Below, piece after piece: positions 24,100 through 35,413 of a stretch of 64,000 bases of DNA. How positions within the stretch are numbered: position 1 is the stretch's first letter; each line of letters opens with the position of its first letter. The notes below the pieces were generated by a model that was given only the letters and a program-made list of their open reading frames with translations, ran no database searches and had not been told where the DNA came from. The stretch is from Rotaria socialis (lineage: Eukaryota; Rotifera; Eurotatoria; Philodinida; Philodinidae), in NCBI GenBank assembly GCA_905331475.1, contig CAJNYU010002170.1:60743-124742 (forward strand), written 5' to 3'. The position numbers and the translations under genes were made by a program.

Positions 24100-27000
24100 A
24101 TCCTTACAAAGCAATCCACCCATAAATTTTTTTGACACCCATCGTTTATACTAGTATATCGACTGGTAGATGTACGTTGCCGATTGAAAGAAACAAATAA
24201 AAATAGATAACATATAGATGAAAACCATATGATTTCAACTGACAGTTGTTTTTCTCAATCGATTGATACAAAGAATAACAAGAACTAGGGCGACATAATA
24301 GTGTCGCTAAAAGTTAATCGACAAAGATAAGAATATTAAAAAAATAAGATGAACCTTGATATACGTATATATATATGTACATGAAATCTCTTTAAGGGCA
24401 AGTAAATAATATATATCACTGTTTGATATATCAATTATTACGAAATATATGTCTGTTGCGTGATGATAGTAGATGGATAATCGATAAAAACAAAGATAGT
24501 GACCTTGAAAGTTTTATTTGATGTTTCTCATGGAGAAAATGATGGCCACGGCACTAATGTATTCGCTCGTATGCATGAAACAATATTTATAGCCATATGA
24601 TATAACTGCCATAACTAAACAAGCCGTATTTGCTCATTTAAAGTCTCATAAATATATCTATTTTCTTTTTTTTCCTTGCCATAAGACATCATGAAAATAA
24701 AAAAGAAGAAGGCTTGGTTAGAATAATTAAATTAAGTCGACGAGTTTCTCAAAGGAGGCAATAGAAATACAAAGTTAGTGTGAACTAATATGTTATATGT
24801 ATACGAAGAACCTCTACAGAATATTAATATTTTATCTATTCTTTTATTTTCACCATTGAATTTTATAATGAAATGAGTATATATATATATATATATATAT
24901 CATTGTTTTTGTCATATTGACACAGATTTAGCGGAAAAGATTGAGACCATGCTTTTCTCGCATTATATTCACACGATTAAATTTTCTGTAATTTATGTTT
25001 TCATGTAACTGTTAAAAGATAAATATTTTCCTAGTATTTACTAATATTCTGCGTCATATTTCATGCTATATAGTTATTAGTCTATCAAAATAAAACATTG
25101 CACAGTTGTGCTTGTATTTTCAGATTTTCCAGGTTAACTAATATGTTTTTACTAATGAAAAACATGAATTATGCTAATATATTTTTGTTTTAGGTCGCAG
25201 TGATAACTAATCAGAAAAAATAATATAGAAAATCTTCATGCAGTTTCATATTTGAGAAAGAAATGGAAGATTACATATCGATTATTTCTAAATTTTTCCT
25301 TGATGCCTGTACGCTTGCCAATTATTTCAATCGGAAGTTTTCTTCTACTTATAGAAAAATATGTCAAATATGGTAGTCCGTCGCAACAAACATTTTCCTA
25401 CCAGATAAAGAGCATGTAAATAGAACCACAGAATTTCTACAATATGAATATAACCAAAAAAAAACCAACTGATACTGTAAATGTAGTGAAGTAAATTTTT
25501 TGTATCCATCAAAAAAAACAAGAATAGATTGTGTTCTATCTTGAATATAGTTTTTGTTTCATTTGAGAAATACTATACAAAATAAATAAATAACTATCTA
25601 TTCAATAGACTTCAGGATCTTTTTACATAAACAACAAAATCTTATTTCGAGATTAAGAATACAAATGTCTTGAAATCTGATAAAAAGGTTTACGTTTCCT
25701 AATACTTTTTCTCTTTTCATTACAATATAATCAATATACTGAAAGCATGCATTTACTAGTATAGATCATTTTCCTAAAACAATATCGAAATCTATCTTCA
25801 AATTAACGAGACGTATAGTCGTATGAAAAGAATTTGTTTTCTCTTCCAGAAAAAAAATGCTACTATGTTTTCAAAAATATTAGTTTTTCAACATAAACAT
25901 CGACTAATTAATATTCCTTACTAAATATCAGTGTAAAGTATTAGCTTGCGTTGAATAACTTTTTATTTACATAATTATATATTTTCGTTTTCTTATGAAT
26001 ACTAATGATGCGATTGAGTATTTTTCTATGGGAAAGAAATAGCATTGAAATCAATCTCATCTATCTTGCTAGTTTAAGCTTATAGCTACTACATATAAAA
26101 TGACCTTGGTCAAAAACAGATGTCTCGATTGCTGCTTTCCAAATGACTACATTAAACAGTTATAATATATCAGTACTTAATTACCCTGACAGTTGAGTGT
26201 CAAAAGAAACACGCTTATAAATACTGAGATTCTAATGCGTATTCATGTGAGATTTATTTATACATAATAGTCATGAAGAGACACAAAAAAAGAAGTATTC
26301 TTACAGAAAATGCGTACTCATTGATGTAACAGAGTATGTAGTAACATTCTAAACAAACTAATTCATTTGAGTTATAAGCTATTTGAATATAGGCATAAAT
26401 ATTTTACGAAAACGAGAAAAATACTTAAATATGACAATTCAAGGTAATATATATATATATATATAATTCATATAGATATTAAACTAGTACAAATGTTTAA
26501 TTTCAACAGATTAACATATATGAAATTGCTAACTTCGTAGTGAAGCACATTAAGTTATGTCTAATATAATCATATACTATTACATTGATAAAACTAAAAG
26601 TCAATCGATATAATCTAATTGAATAGCAGTCCGATAAAAAAAATATATAAAAATATATTAATTGAAATACCGATAATGTTTATAGACGTCAACATGATAT
26701 TAAATAAGCTGTTTTCGACCTTTTCAAAAAAACTCTCTTTTGTATAAATGTAGAACATCTATAAGGTCAATATGATCTTTGTCGAAATTTGACAGCTTGT
26801 GTTTTCAGAATGTTTCTATCAGTGATCCTTATTTCCGTTGATCTTCATTTTGATAAAATGAAGTCATCAATAATATTCTTCAATAATGTTTGTAATATAT
26901 ACATGTATTAAAAAAAAGGTTAGAGTTTTTGTTAAATTTATTTAATAAAATTTAGCCAACTATCAATTATCAATAAATGAAAATTATCATGTTCTTGTAT

Positions 27001-27838
27001 AGCTCAAACATATTTATGAACACGTTTATCAATTAATATTTTGAAAAATTTACACGTGATTTAAAATTAACAACTTTTATTATCCTTATTTTTTTCCCCT
27101 TTTTTCCATCTAAGAACATGTCTGGTAGTGTGAATAGACTTGGATGTTGGTGCTTGTGAGAATCTTCTCGTGATCATTATCGATAAATATATATATATAT
27201 ATATATAAATAGTCTATATGATCAATAATCTCGTTATTTTAACAATGTTTGTGTTCTATGTTCCGTTTGATTATTAACTTTATCAAATAAGCTTATCTAT
27301 AGTTGAAATATGATTAAACATGAAATACGATAACGATGAAGAGATAAATTCATATTAAATATTTTTCTTAGCTAAGTTTATATCTGAAAAACTTGATATC
27401 TATTGAGACATAGGCGAATAGGTTCTTTTTATCAATTATCACACTAAGATTTGTCTCATAAATAATCTATAGAAAAAATATTACTAAGAAATGGTAATCA
27501 AAACAAAACTTACGAACACAAACGACCGAAAGAAATTTGGCTATAAGACTTCTAACCAATTTATCAAACGAATGAATTGATATGTTGAATTAGTATTCAT
27601 GCGTTAAATTTATCTTTTACAATAATTAATCATGATTAACTTTACTTGTAAATATTTTCGTGATTACAAAGTATATCGATTGATGCAAAAACAAAGAATA
27701 TTTTGCGTTTCCGAATATATAACATTCAGTAGGAATATTTTTCTTCTGTTCACGTAAATTTAATTTGAAGTATCATGTTTTTAGCAAACAAATAAGTTGT
27801 GCAAATGTACGAGAAATTGTTTTTTGCCATTAGATTTA
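24100..27838. other. AT-rich intergenic region, nothing recognised
   Basis: No coding frame, RNA gene or element is supported. (TA)n tracts occur near 24878-24900, 26447-26464 and 27188-27205. Confidence 0.45.
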
Positions 27839-27991
27839 TTAGCTTGTCAATCCTCTTCGACCTCTTTCTCCGCGAAGTTTCATTGCCATCGATCTACATA
27901 GATAATTACCTTCAAGAATCTTAATCATTGCAGGAGAAACGCCATTTTGAAGAAGACTTGAGAAAATCTGGTGATGATGAACTATGGACAT
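27839..27991 (-). pseudogene. Lone SAM-like first exon or 50-aa small ORF
   Basis: An ATG-to-stop frame of 50 codons stands out by coding-like composition in AT-rich surroundings. Its first part, QIFSSLLQNGVSPAMIKILE, aligns without gaps to the end of exon 1 of the SAM gene at 30.6 kb (QFITYLLQYGISDRMITIVE): 10 of 20 residues are identical. A donor-like GAAG|GTAATT follows at the same residue and phase as the real donor GAAA|GTAAAT. It is therefore probably exon 1 of a decayed tandem paralogue. No matching second exon was found downstream. Reading through the donor gives the basic tail RGERGRRGLTS, which could alternatively make it a genuine micro-protein. Confidence 0.55.
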
Positions 27992-29638
27992 TGTATTTTA
28001 AAAGTCAGAGACTGCACACGTTTGATGTACTTTTAGTGTTTCCTGTTTGATGTTCTTTTTGTACTATATATCTATGTCCGTTGCATAGAAAGAAAAAAAG
28101 AAACCTTCGTTTTATGATTCGATCGTGCTGGATGCAATCAGGCGTAATAAAATACACGTGGATTGAAGATTAGTGCATAACGAATATGATAAAATGTATG
28201 CATAAACAATAGATCAGACTCATTGAACAATGAAATAAAAAAGTAACAAATTTTTATAGGGAAGACTCCTTTGGACCATCGTTTGTATTGATAACTAAAA
28301 TATATGACTAAAGCTACTCTATTATTTCACACTCTTTAGTGCTTTATCATATCAGTATGAAATATAGCTATAATCTTTTATAGAAGAACGAATTTTCCCT
28401 TCTAGTCAATATATCATGGAGTTCTCCATTGACATATATTTAAATAGTGACGTACATATAACATTTCATAATGAACTAGAATAGCCTATAAGCTGGTGGT
28501 TATCCCTTCAGAACATTATAAAATTGATAAAGCATATCATCATCAATCTGCATCGATCACGAAAAATACACATGAGCTATGCTCAGGTGATTCATCAACT
28601 AATAAACACCTAGAGTGCATTTTTTTCTTTCATTTCTAATAAAAACATGTCGATATTTCCCCTGTAAACCATGAATCTAAAAAATATTAGGTTTACTCTA
28701 GACAATTTAGATGATAAGAACATGCGAACCTATTTAATGTTGTTAAAAACACAATTGATACTATTTGGAATAATACTCAATATTCAAGTAGATTGTACAA
28801 GTATTACTTTAAACAGGTCTGAAAATTTTCAAAATGTAAAGAAAACAATGACGAAGTTCTCTATATTGAATATTAAAATAGTTACCAATTCCTACAAATA
28901 TTTTACATTTGATATTCATTGATTATAGGTAGAAGAGAACTACTGAGTGTAAAATTCACTTTTCGAGTTCATATTGGGATTGTGTTGATCAAGTACGAAT
29001 GTGTATTAGTACTCGAAAAAATTCGTAATACTCAATTCTGTATTGCAGCATAACATTTTCAATCAAAAAAAGATGTGGTTTTGTTTTGACGAAATATTGA
29101 ATTTTCATATGAACTGTGTTTTCATCGTATGCTCGCAATCAATGATTTCTTTTCAAAAATTTGATAGATAAAGAAGAAAACTGTCTATTAGGTTGAGATT
29201 TTGAGGAATGTCTATAAATTGAGCGTCCTTGTGCAGGAAAAATTGTTCTTTAGCATCCTTTTCCTTACTTGTTCAGAATATAGTTCAATGCAGATGAAAA
29301 ATTTGACAATACAATTGTTTCAAGATTTTTCCTAGTCTTATGAAGATAATCTTGTGAGTTCAATATGACTTACAAGTACAGATAACAGTTCTATCAGTTC
29401 TCTCACAACTATTGACTCAATAGGGGTTTTTATTTTCTTTGAAAAATTCTTGACTGATTTATCATATGGCAGTGTTACAAACAAGAATTCATTTATGTCA
29501 AATTAATATCTATACAATATCAAGGTTTTGAAAATTTCCGAAAAAGATATTTTCAAATTGATATGCTAAAGATTGTATGTTTGTCGAACAAACAAAGGCA
29601 TAATGCAATTTCAAATTAAGGCAAAACAAAATTTGCGA
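27992..29638. other. AT-rich intergenic region
   Basis: No supported gene. An 83-codon frame at 28671-28922 (+) has only AT-driven residue composition and no motif. Confidence 0.45.
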
Positions 29639-30636
29639 TTACATGTTGTTATGGTTGTAATCCATATTTTTTATTTCATTTTCTTTTCTTTTTCTTCCCT
29701 CAAATGTTTTTCGTCTTTGCCATCTTTCTGTACGTATTCGTTGGCTAAGACTTCGACATAAAAATGACCAAGGTTTTGGTCCAGTTGTACCGATACTAGG
29801 ATATTTTTCATATAATGTTTGTCCAATAGCTTGATATTCGTGTTGTTCTCGAAGACATGGTTTTATTGACATAACCCAACGAGCAAGTTCATTGATAAAA
29901 GTAGCCCATTGCTTATGAATTGTATTTGTGCTAAGTGCTTCTATGATATTAGCTGAAAAACTCGGTAATATACTTGGATATATAAATACATAATCAGATG
30001 ATAATGATAATTCTGAAAGATATGTCGACGAGTTTGAATTATTACTATCATCAGGAGATGTTTTATTATCAAAAATATTAACAACAGTTGATGGTCGATT
30101 CATATTCGGAGATGAAAATTTAATAAATTGCTGCTCTTTTAAATCATTAATTTCTTTGTCTTCATCAGCAAATTCATAAATATGATCAAGAATTTCCTAA
30201 AATATAATTTATTTATCGATATAAAAAGAAAATTTGAATACTGATGAATCAATCATTGGTTCATATTTGATATTCGAATTTTGATTCGATTGCTAAAATT
30301 AATCATAAAACAAAAGTATCACGAAGTTATTATGTAAATAAATAGATTTAGTTATTTACCATTTTTTGTAATATAGTCCAAAATTGTTTTCGATCACGAA
30401 ATGTAAAACCATATTCATTTCTAAATAAATGTTCGATATCATCACGATCCATTATTTGTAAATCTTCGTCACTAATATGTTGTTCTATTGGAAACAAAAA
30501 GAGGTCATCGTATAAATATTAATCTTCTAATATAATATTTACTTTCAACAATTGTAATCATTCTATCGGATATTCCATACTGTAGCAGATATGTAATAAA
30601 TTGCTCCGTACTTTTGCTATTATTACTACTCATCAT
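29639..30636 (-). CDS. SAM-domain protein of unknown function (4 exons proposed, ~275 aa)
   Basis: Proposed exons in transcript order: 30636-30543, 30484-30360, optional 30292-30242, 30197-29639. Exons 1-2 join in phase and encode a sterile-alpha-motif-like helical domain: FITYLLQYGISDRMITIVE, then ISDEDLQIMDRDDIEHLF, GFTFRDRKQFWTIL. SAM domains mediate protein or RNA contacts. The last exon encodes a Ser/Asn-rich linker and a C-terminal basic domain (QWATFINELARWVMS...YEKYPSIG...WSFLCRSLSQRIRTERWQRRK) that I cannot name; it resembles SAM-linked domains in uncharacterised animal proteins. The first 30 codons of the last exon do not keep phase: the sensible reading EILDHIYEFADEDKE needs one T fewer in a four-T run near 30179. 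This is either a sequencing indel, a real frameshift or an unrecognised splice. Start is the first of two adjacent ATGs. Confidence 0.6.
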
Positions 30637-31743
30637 TATCAAGGTTGATATGGCAATATTTGTATTGACTTAGTAATGTGAAATGGTGTTGTTTCGTTTA
30701 TTGTTTTTTTTCTGTTATTCTTGATGACACGTTGGCGCGTGATGCTTAACGCGTTGTGATGCAAATTTCTACTATGCATGGGTTATATAAAATTTTAGGT
30801 GAACTTTATTTTTTGAAGTTTTCTAGTTGACGGAAATAACGAGTTGAGTTCAGGGAACAAATACATACGACTGATCAAATAGGTGTGATCTTCGAAATTC
30901 AAAGAAACCGATTCATAATGTTGATAACAGTCTTCTAAAAATTTTCATCGTATTAAGAGATTAAACTAGCGTATAATATAACGACAATAGTTGTTCATTT
31001 TTTTTATAGCATCATCTTCTAGTACTTGTTGAATTGCATGTGTATAAAAAAATACTGTTTTTTTGTTAAAAATGAAACGAGTTTAGATAGCTCGAGTATT
31101 TTAAACTACAGATACTAAAAAGTAACTCAATAACTTCAGTTTACTTAAATCGAGCAAATTATTCAAAATTTTATTTTATCAGAAAGCAATCAAAAGATTC
31201 TGTTTTGAATTTTAAGTATTGATTTCAATAAAGATTTAATACTGGTCGAAAGTGTGTTTTCGTGATTTCAGAAAGGATACAAGCTCATGATCTACTGAAT
31301 ATATCATTATGTAAAATATTCACAGTTTTTAAACATTCAAATAAAATTTAAGAGAATGTTTACCGTAAATAATCATATCAAAGAATCACATAATGCAATG
31401 TTCGCTCAGTCTCCTTCTCTCTTTTGAATGAGAGAACTCATTATACAAAACGTCTTGCCATAGATCATAGCATATATTTAAACTCAATCTGAAAATAGTT
31501 GAAATCACGATGTGAGATAGTTCTGTTCAAGAGTACTACATATTCACAGTATCTGTTTCATGGTTTCATTTTTAGTCATAACCTTAGAGATTTATTAACG
31601 CGATGCGAAGCATAGCATTTATGTAGTCCGTAGCGAGTTTTCTTTTGCTTTTGCTTTCTCGACGTACGCATCACATCTCGTCGTTTTGTGTTGCAATGAT
31701 CTCGAGAACCATAAATCATAGAAGGGTCGTTCAATGGTGAGAT
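30637..31743. other. AT-rich intergenic region
   Basis: No gene or element recognised between the SAM gene start and the fold-back MITE. Confidence 0.45.
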
Positions 31744-31850
31744 TAGGGGTGTCACTTTAACTTTTCTTTAAAATTAAAGTTAAAGTAAAACTTTAAATTT
31801 TAACTTTAAATACTTTCCTAAAGTATTTTAAAGATAAAGTGCCACCCCTA
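31744..31850. mobile_element. Fold-back MITE with TAGGGGTG termini (107 bp)
   Basis: The left end TAGGGGTGTCACTTTAACTTT and the right end AAAGATAAAGTGCCACCCCTA pair over about 20 bp with two or three mismatches. The interior is made of repeated ACTTTAAA/TTTAAAGT phrases, so nearly the whole element is self-complementary. TAGGGGTG is a common hAT-type terminus. The 8 bp on each side (GGTGAGAT, GTTCCGTG) do not match, so no target duplication survives. Confidence 0.65.
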
Positions 31851-31974
31851 GTTCCGTGTTCAAATCCAAAACTAAGCGCAAAAAGAGTAAATATCGAAAT
31901 ATAAAGTAACGTATAGCATATGACATAGAAGTAGACAAATCAGATAGAGCAGTTTCAAAAACAACACAATAAAG

Positions 31975-32016
31975 GTGTGAGTGGGTGGGTGGATGGATGT
32001 GAGTGTGGGTGTCAAC
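31975..32016 (+). repeat. G/T-rich telomere-like tract left of the ART-TPR gene
   Basis: A degenerate array of GTGGG, GTGAG and TGTGGG units. The telomere repeat reported for the bdelloid Adineta vaga is TGTGGG as I recall it. Similar tracts lie at 33583-33602 and 33781-33827 on the other side of the gene. Confidence 0.5.
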
Positions 32017-33516
32017 CTTGCTGTTTTCCACACCCGCACCCATATTGAACGACTGCGTTCAGATGATGTTCCCATGGCTTATCGAGACCAGGGGATGGCT
32101 GATGCTGAGTTTAAGAAAATCGAGCGATGTCCGGGAGGACTTATTTCTTTCAACAATTTCCTATCGACCAGTTTAGACAAAGTAGTCTCCATGCATTTCG
32201 CACGTGAAGCTCTGAGCAATCCAAAAGCTGTTGGAATTCTTTTCAAGATGACCATCGGTCCAACTGCATCATCGGCACCATTTGCCAAAATCCCCAGCCA
32301 AGAAAGCTGCTTCGGTGAGTCGGAGAAAGAGGTGCTATTCTCTATGCACACCGTTTTCCGACTCGGAGGCATCGAGAAGATGGAAGATGGACTTTGGCAA
32401 GTAAACCTCACTCTGGTTGATAATGCAGCCGATCCAAAATTGCAACAACTTACTGCATACATGCGCCAGCAGGTGACTGGTAGCACAGGCTGGCATCAAC
32501 TCGCAAAAGTCCTCTTGAAAACTGGAAATTACCGTGATGCCGAAGAAATCTATCAAACTCTGATTGAACAAGCGAAATCAAACAACGCTGAGAAAGATCT
32601 TCCCCATTTATACAGCCAACTGGCATGCTTGAAAAACAGAAAGGGACCGTACCACGAGGCACTCGAATTGTATCAAAAATCACTTGACATCAGACGTAAA
32701 TCTCTGCCTGAGAATCATCCTGAATTGGCTACCACATACAACAACATTAGATTATTGCATGACAAGATGGGAGAGTACTCCAAAGCGCTCGATTTCTATC
32801 AAAAAGATCTGGATATCAGTCTCAAATTTTTGTCTCCGACTCATCCCGATTTAGCTGCTATTTATAGTAACATCGGTTCAGTACATGATAAGATTGGAAA
32901 ATACTCCAAAGCACTCGAGTTCCATGAGAAGTGTTTCAAAGTCAGTCTAAAATCACTGTCTCCGACACATCCGAATGTAGCTGGTTTTCACAGCAACATC
33001 GGAATGGTTTTCGAAAACATTGGAGAATTCAGCAAGGCACATCAGTCGTACACCAAATCGCTGGAAATCTACAGGGGTTCTCTGTTTGAAAACCATCCAA
33101 CCCTCGCCTATACGTACAATAGAGTTGGTGAACTTCACGAAAGTATGGAAGAACCCGAAAAAGCGTTGGAATACTATGACAAAGGTTTAAAGATACAAGA
33201 GAAGTGTTTATCATTCAGCCATCCAAATCTAGCAACAACCATATACAATATGGGCTCAATCAAGACAACTGAAGGCGAATGCCAAAAGGCGTTGGATCTC
33301 CATAACCGAGGACTGAAAATTCGAGAAAAATCCTTTCTTGCGAATCATCCGGATATTGCTCGCAGCTATCATGCTATGGCTTCAGTGCAAGAAAAGATGG
33401 GCGAGCACTCGAAAGCACTGTCGTGTGCGGAACAAGCTATTCAAATCAGTGAAAATTCGTTGGGTGACGAACATCCACACGTTCAATTGTATCGAAATAC
33501 TCTGAATCGATTGTGA
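31993..33516 (+). CDS. ADP-ribosyltransferase-TPR fusion protein (intronless, 5'-truncated)
   Basis: The catalytic part resembles arginine-specific mono-ADP-ribosyltransferases (R-S-ExE group), which move ADP-ribose from NAD+ to proteins. Counting from 31981: AYRDQG at 33-38 carries the R motif (family YRGQ), SFNNFLSTS at 56-64 the S motif, and SEKEVLF at 114-120 the ExE pair. Residues ~165-511 are about eight 42-residue TPRs of kinesin-light-chain type (NHPxLATxYNxxGxxxxxxGEYxKAL). Such ART-KLC-TPR fusions are abundant in bdelloids. The frame is a single exon, more GC-rich than its neighbours. The usual N-terminal half of the ART fold is missing: residues before about 20 are read from the G/T-rich tract. 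So the gene is probably truncated, and its true start may be the ATG at 32071. Activity is doubtful. Function and target are unknown. Confidence 0.8.
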   Translation: MDVSVGVNLAVFHTRTHIERLRSDDVPMAYRDQGMADAEFKKIERCPGGLISFNNFLSTSLDKVVSMHFAREALSNPKAVGILFKMTIGPTASSAPFAKIPSQESCFGESEKEVLFSMHTVFRLGGIEKMEDGLWQVNLTLVDNAADPKLQQLTAYMRQQVTGSTGWHQLAKVLLKTGNYRDAEEIYQTLIEQAKSNNAEKDLPHLYSQLACLKNRKGPYHEALELYQKSLDIRRKSLPENHPELATTYNNIRLLHDKMGEYSKALDFYQKDLDISLKFLSPTHPDLAAIYSNIGSVHDKIGKYSKALEFHEKCFKVSLKSLSPTHPNVAGFHSNIGMVFENIGEFSKAHQSYTKSLEIYRGSLFENHPTLAYTYNRVGELHESMEEPEKALEYYDKGLKIQEKCLSFSHPNLATTIYNMGSIKTTEGECQKALDLHNRGLKIREKSFLANHPDIARSYHAMASVQEKMGEHSKALSCAEQAIQISENSLGDEHPHVQLYRNTLNRL

Positions 33517-33582
33517 AAAAACGTGTAGTTTTTGCGCCTCTCAAGCAAAACCGAATTCATTTGTTCATCGGTGAAAAACTGT

Positions 33583-33827
33583 GAAAGGGTGTGGGTGAGG
33601 GTATCAATACGGAAGGGAAGAAGACGAGTGTCCACAATCACATCCTCAAGATATGCATCATCTTTTTCATTTGTGTCTCATATTTTATATGGTTCTTTCG
33701 AAATTATATTCATGCCACGCTTTATATCGTCAATTAAAAATGTCTATGAAATGAAAGGCGATGTTCCTTTTCGACTCTTGAGGGTGTGGGGTACGTGGGT
33801 GTGAGGGTTTGGGTATGAGCGTGAGTG
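33583..33827 (+). repeat. G/T-rich telomere-like tracts right of the ART-TPR gene
   Basis: Two clusters, 33583-33602 (GGGTGTGGGTGAGGGT) and 33781-33827 (GGGTGTGGGG...GTGGGTGTGAGGG...), are followed at 33841-33858 by a C-rich inverse (ACCCAGACACCCACACTC). The units are the same as in the tract left of the gene. Confidence 0.5.
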
Positions 33828-33859
33828 AAGAGAGCATTTATACCCAGACACCCACACTC

Positions 33860-35413
33860 TTAAAATAAAGCGAAGAGAATTTAATTATTAGATGAATATA
33901 CGGTGATTTAAAGTTAAAACTAAACTAAAAACTAATATGAAAAAAATTAGCTTCTATTCCATACAAATATTTTTTTAATTTTATACTCAAGTTAATATTT
34001 TTAAAACCCAACTAATTAATCCTAGTAGTCTATAAATCAAAATATATTTGTCGAAACAATTATCAAATCTTCTTAATTTATTTTTATTTAATATTATCAA
34101 AAGTAATCGCGTTTCGGTAAAAGATAATTTTTATTGATACATAAAATTAAAAAACTTGAAGTAAAAATTGTACTAAATAGTATCTTAGAATGATCATGAG
34201 TGTGTAGAATATGACTTCTCGGTCATATGGCTCAATGGTTCTGTCGATGGGTAAGTGTCACATTGTATACATGTTCGAATCTAATCTTCATCCTTACATA
34301 TTTCCATTCAGAGTAGTCCAGACTCATCCACTATATAAGACTACAGTTGATTGTATACTCGTCCCATACGCCCTTAATTTTTCATTCATAAACCATTTTC
34401 GGACGGGTGACAGGGACACTCGTCACGACTATTCTAATTAGATTTTATGACTAGTTGTCAATCAGAGTACTAGAACGCGTATGCATGGCGGTCAAAAACT
34501 CGAACTAGTCGTGGACGAGTAGATTTTGAGACAAAGACTAGACGGAACGGGTCGACTTGACTAGAAAGAAAACCAGTCATTTAACTAGTCTTTTGCTCAC
34601 TTGCGCATGTATCTAAATCGAATTTATATAATTATTTAAAAAATTAATCTATGCGTATTTACGAAAATGAACTGAAACAAAATGACTTTGAATGACATGA
34701 ATAATGTCGACATCATTTTCATATATAGCCCGATTTTGCTACATGTAGGACCACATACTTTGATTCTGGGCAATTTAAGAATGTATCGCTAAGTAAGAAT
34801 AGAGTTTTCTCAGTGATGAATTTCATCATGTCGACATAAAAAGTATTTGAAGATTTCTCTGAATTGAAGATTTTTCGTGAAGATCCGATTCGAGCTTCGC
34901 ATCGCATTTCGTATTCGAGTGAAACTTGAATACCATCTAGTTTATCATCGAATAGATCAGTTCAATTGATTCGAGCACATTCAAGATAAAAATTTTCATT
35001 GTATTTTCTATTTATTTATAAAAACACCTTCTAAATATTGATAAAAATCGTTAGCTTTGATTTTCCTATATTTATCGAATCTAGTAATGTTTGAGAAATT
35101 TGTTTTTTTTTGAAAATTCCATTAATATGATTCAACAGATGAGATGAATAGTGAACATAAATATATGAAGTTCATCGAATTCGATTGAATTAATTGAAAA
35201 TATTGGCACAGTTTGCTTGAAATTTGTTTTAAATTTTTCGTTTAAAGAAGGAAAATATAAAAATAAGTTACACATGTAAGCATTAAAATCTGAAGCTAAT
35301 TTATTTAAAACCCAAAATAAATCAACAGAAAAAACGAAACATATAATCGATAATTATTAGTGAATTATCGATAAAAGAAAACTATTCTAATTTAATTAAA
35401 GACTATGATGAAT
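33860..35413. other. AT-rich intergenic region with an inverted repeat and a tRNA-like segment
   Basis: No protein gene. Contains the SINE-like segment listed at 34216 and several ACTAGTC motifs (34460-34595). An inverted repeat pairs ACTCGTCACGACTA (34418-34431) with TAGTCGTGGACGAGT (34506-34520). Confidence 0.45.
34216..34600 (+). mobile_element. Possible tRNA-derived SINE or tRNA relic
   Basis: TATGGCTCAATGGTT (34226-34240) resembles a Pol III A box, and ATGTTCGAATC (34271-34281) a B box, at a tRNA-like spacing. No full cloverleaf can be drawn. The segment after it is repetitive (ACTAGTC motifs, inverted repeat), as in a SINE body. No poly-A tail or target duplication was found. Confidence 0.3.

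Noticed and set aside
31981-31992. GTG at 31981 as the start of the ART-TPR protein
   Set aside because: A eukaryotic gene would use ATG, and this segment is the G/T-rich tract. Nearest ATGs are 31993 and 32071.
34216-34290. Functional tRNA gene
   Set aside because: A- and B-box-like motifs exist but no acceptor or anticodon stems pair; listed only as a SINE/tRNA relic.
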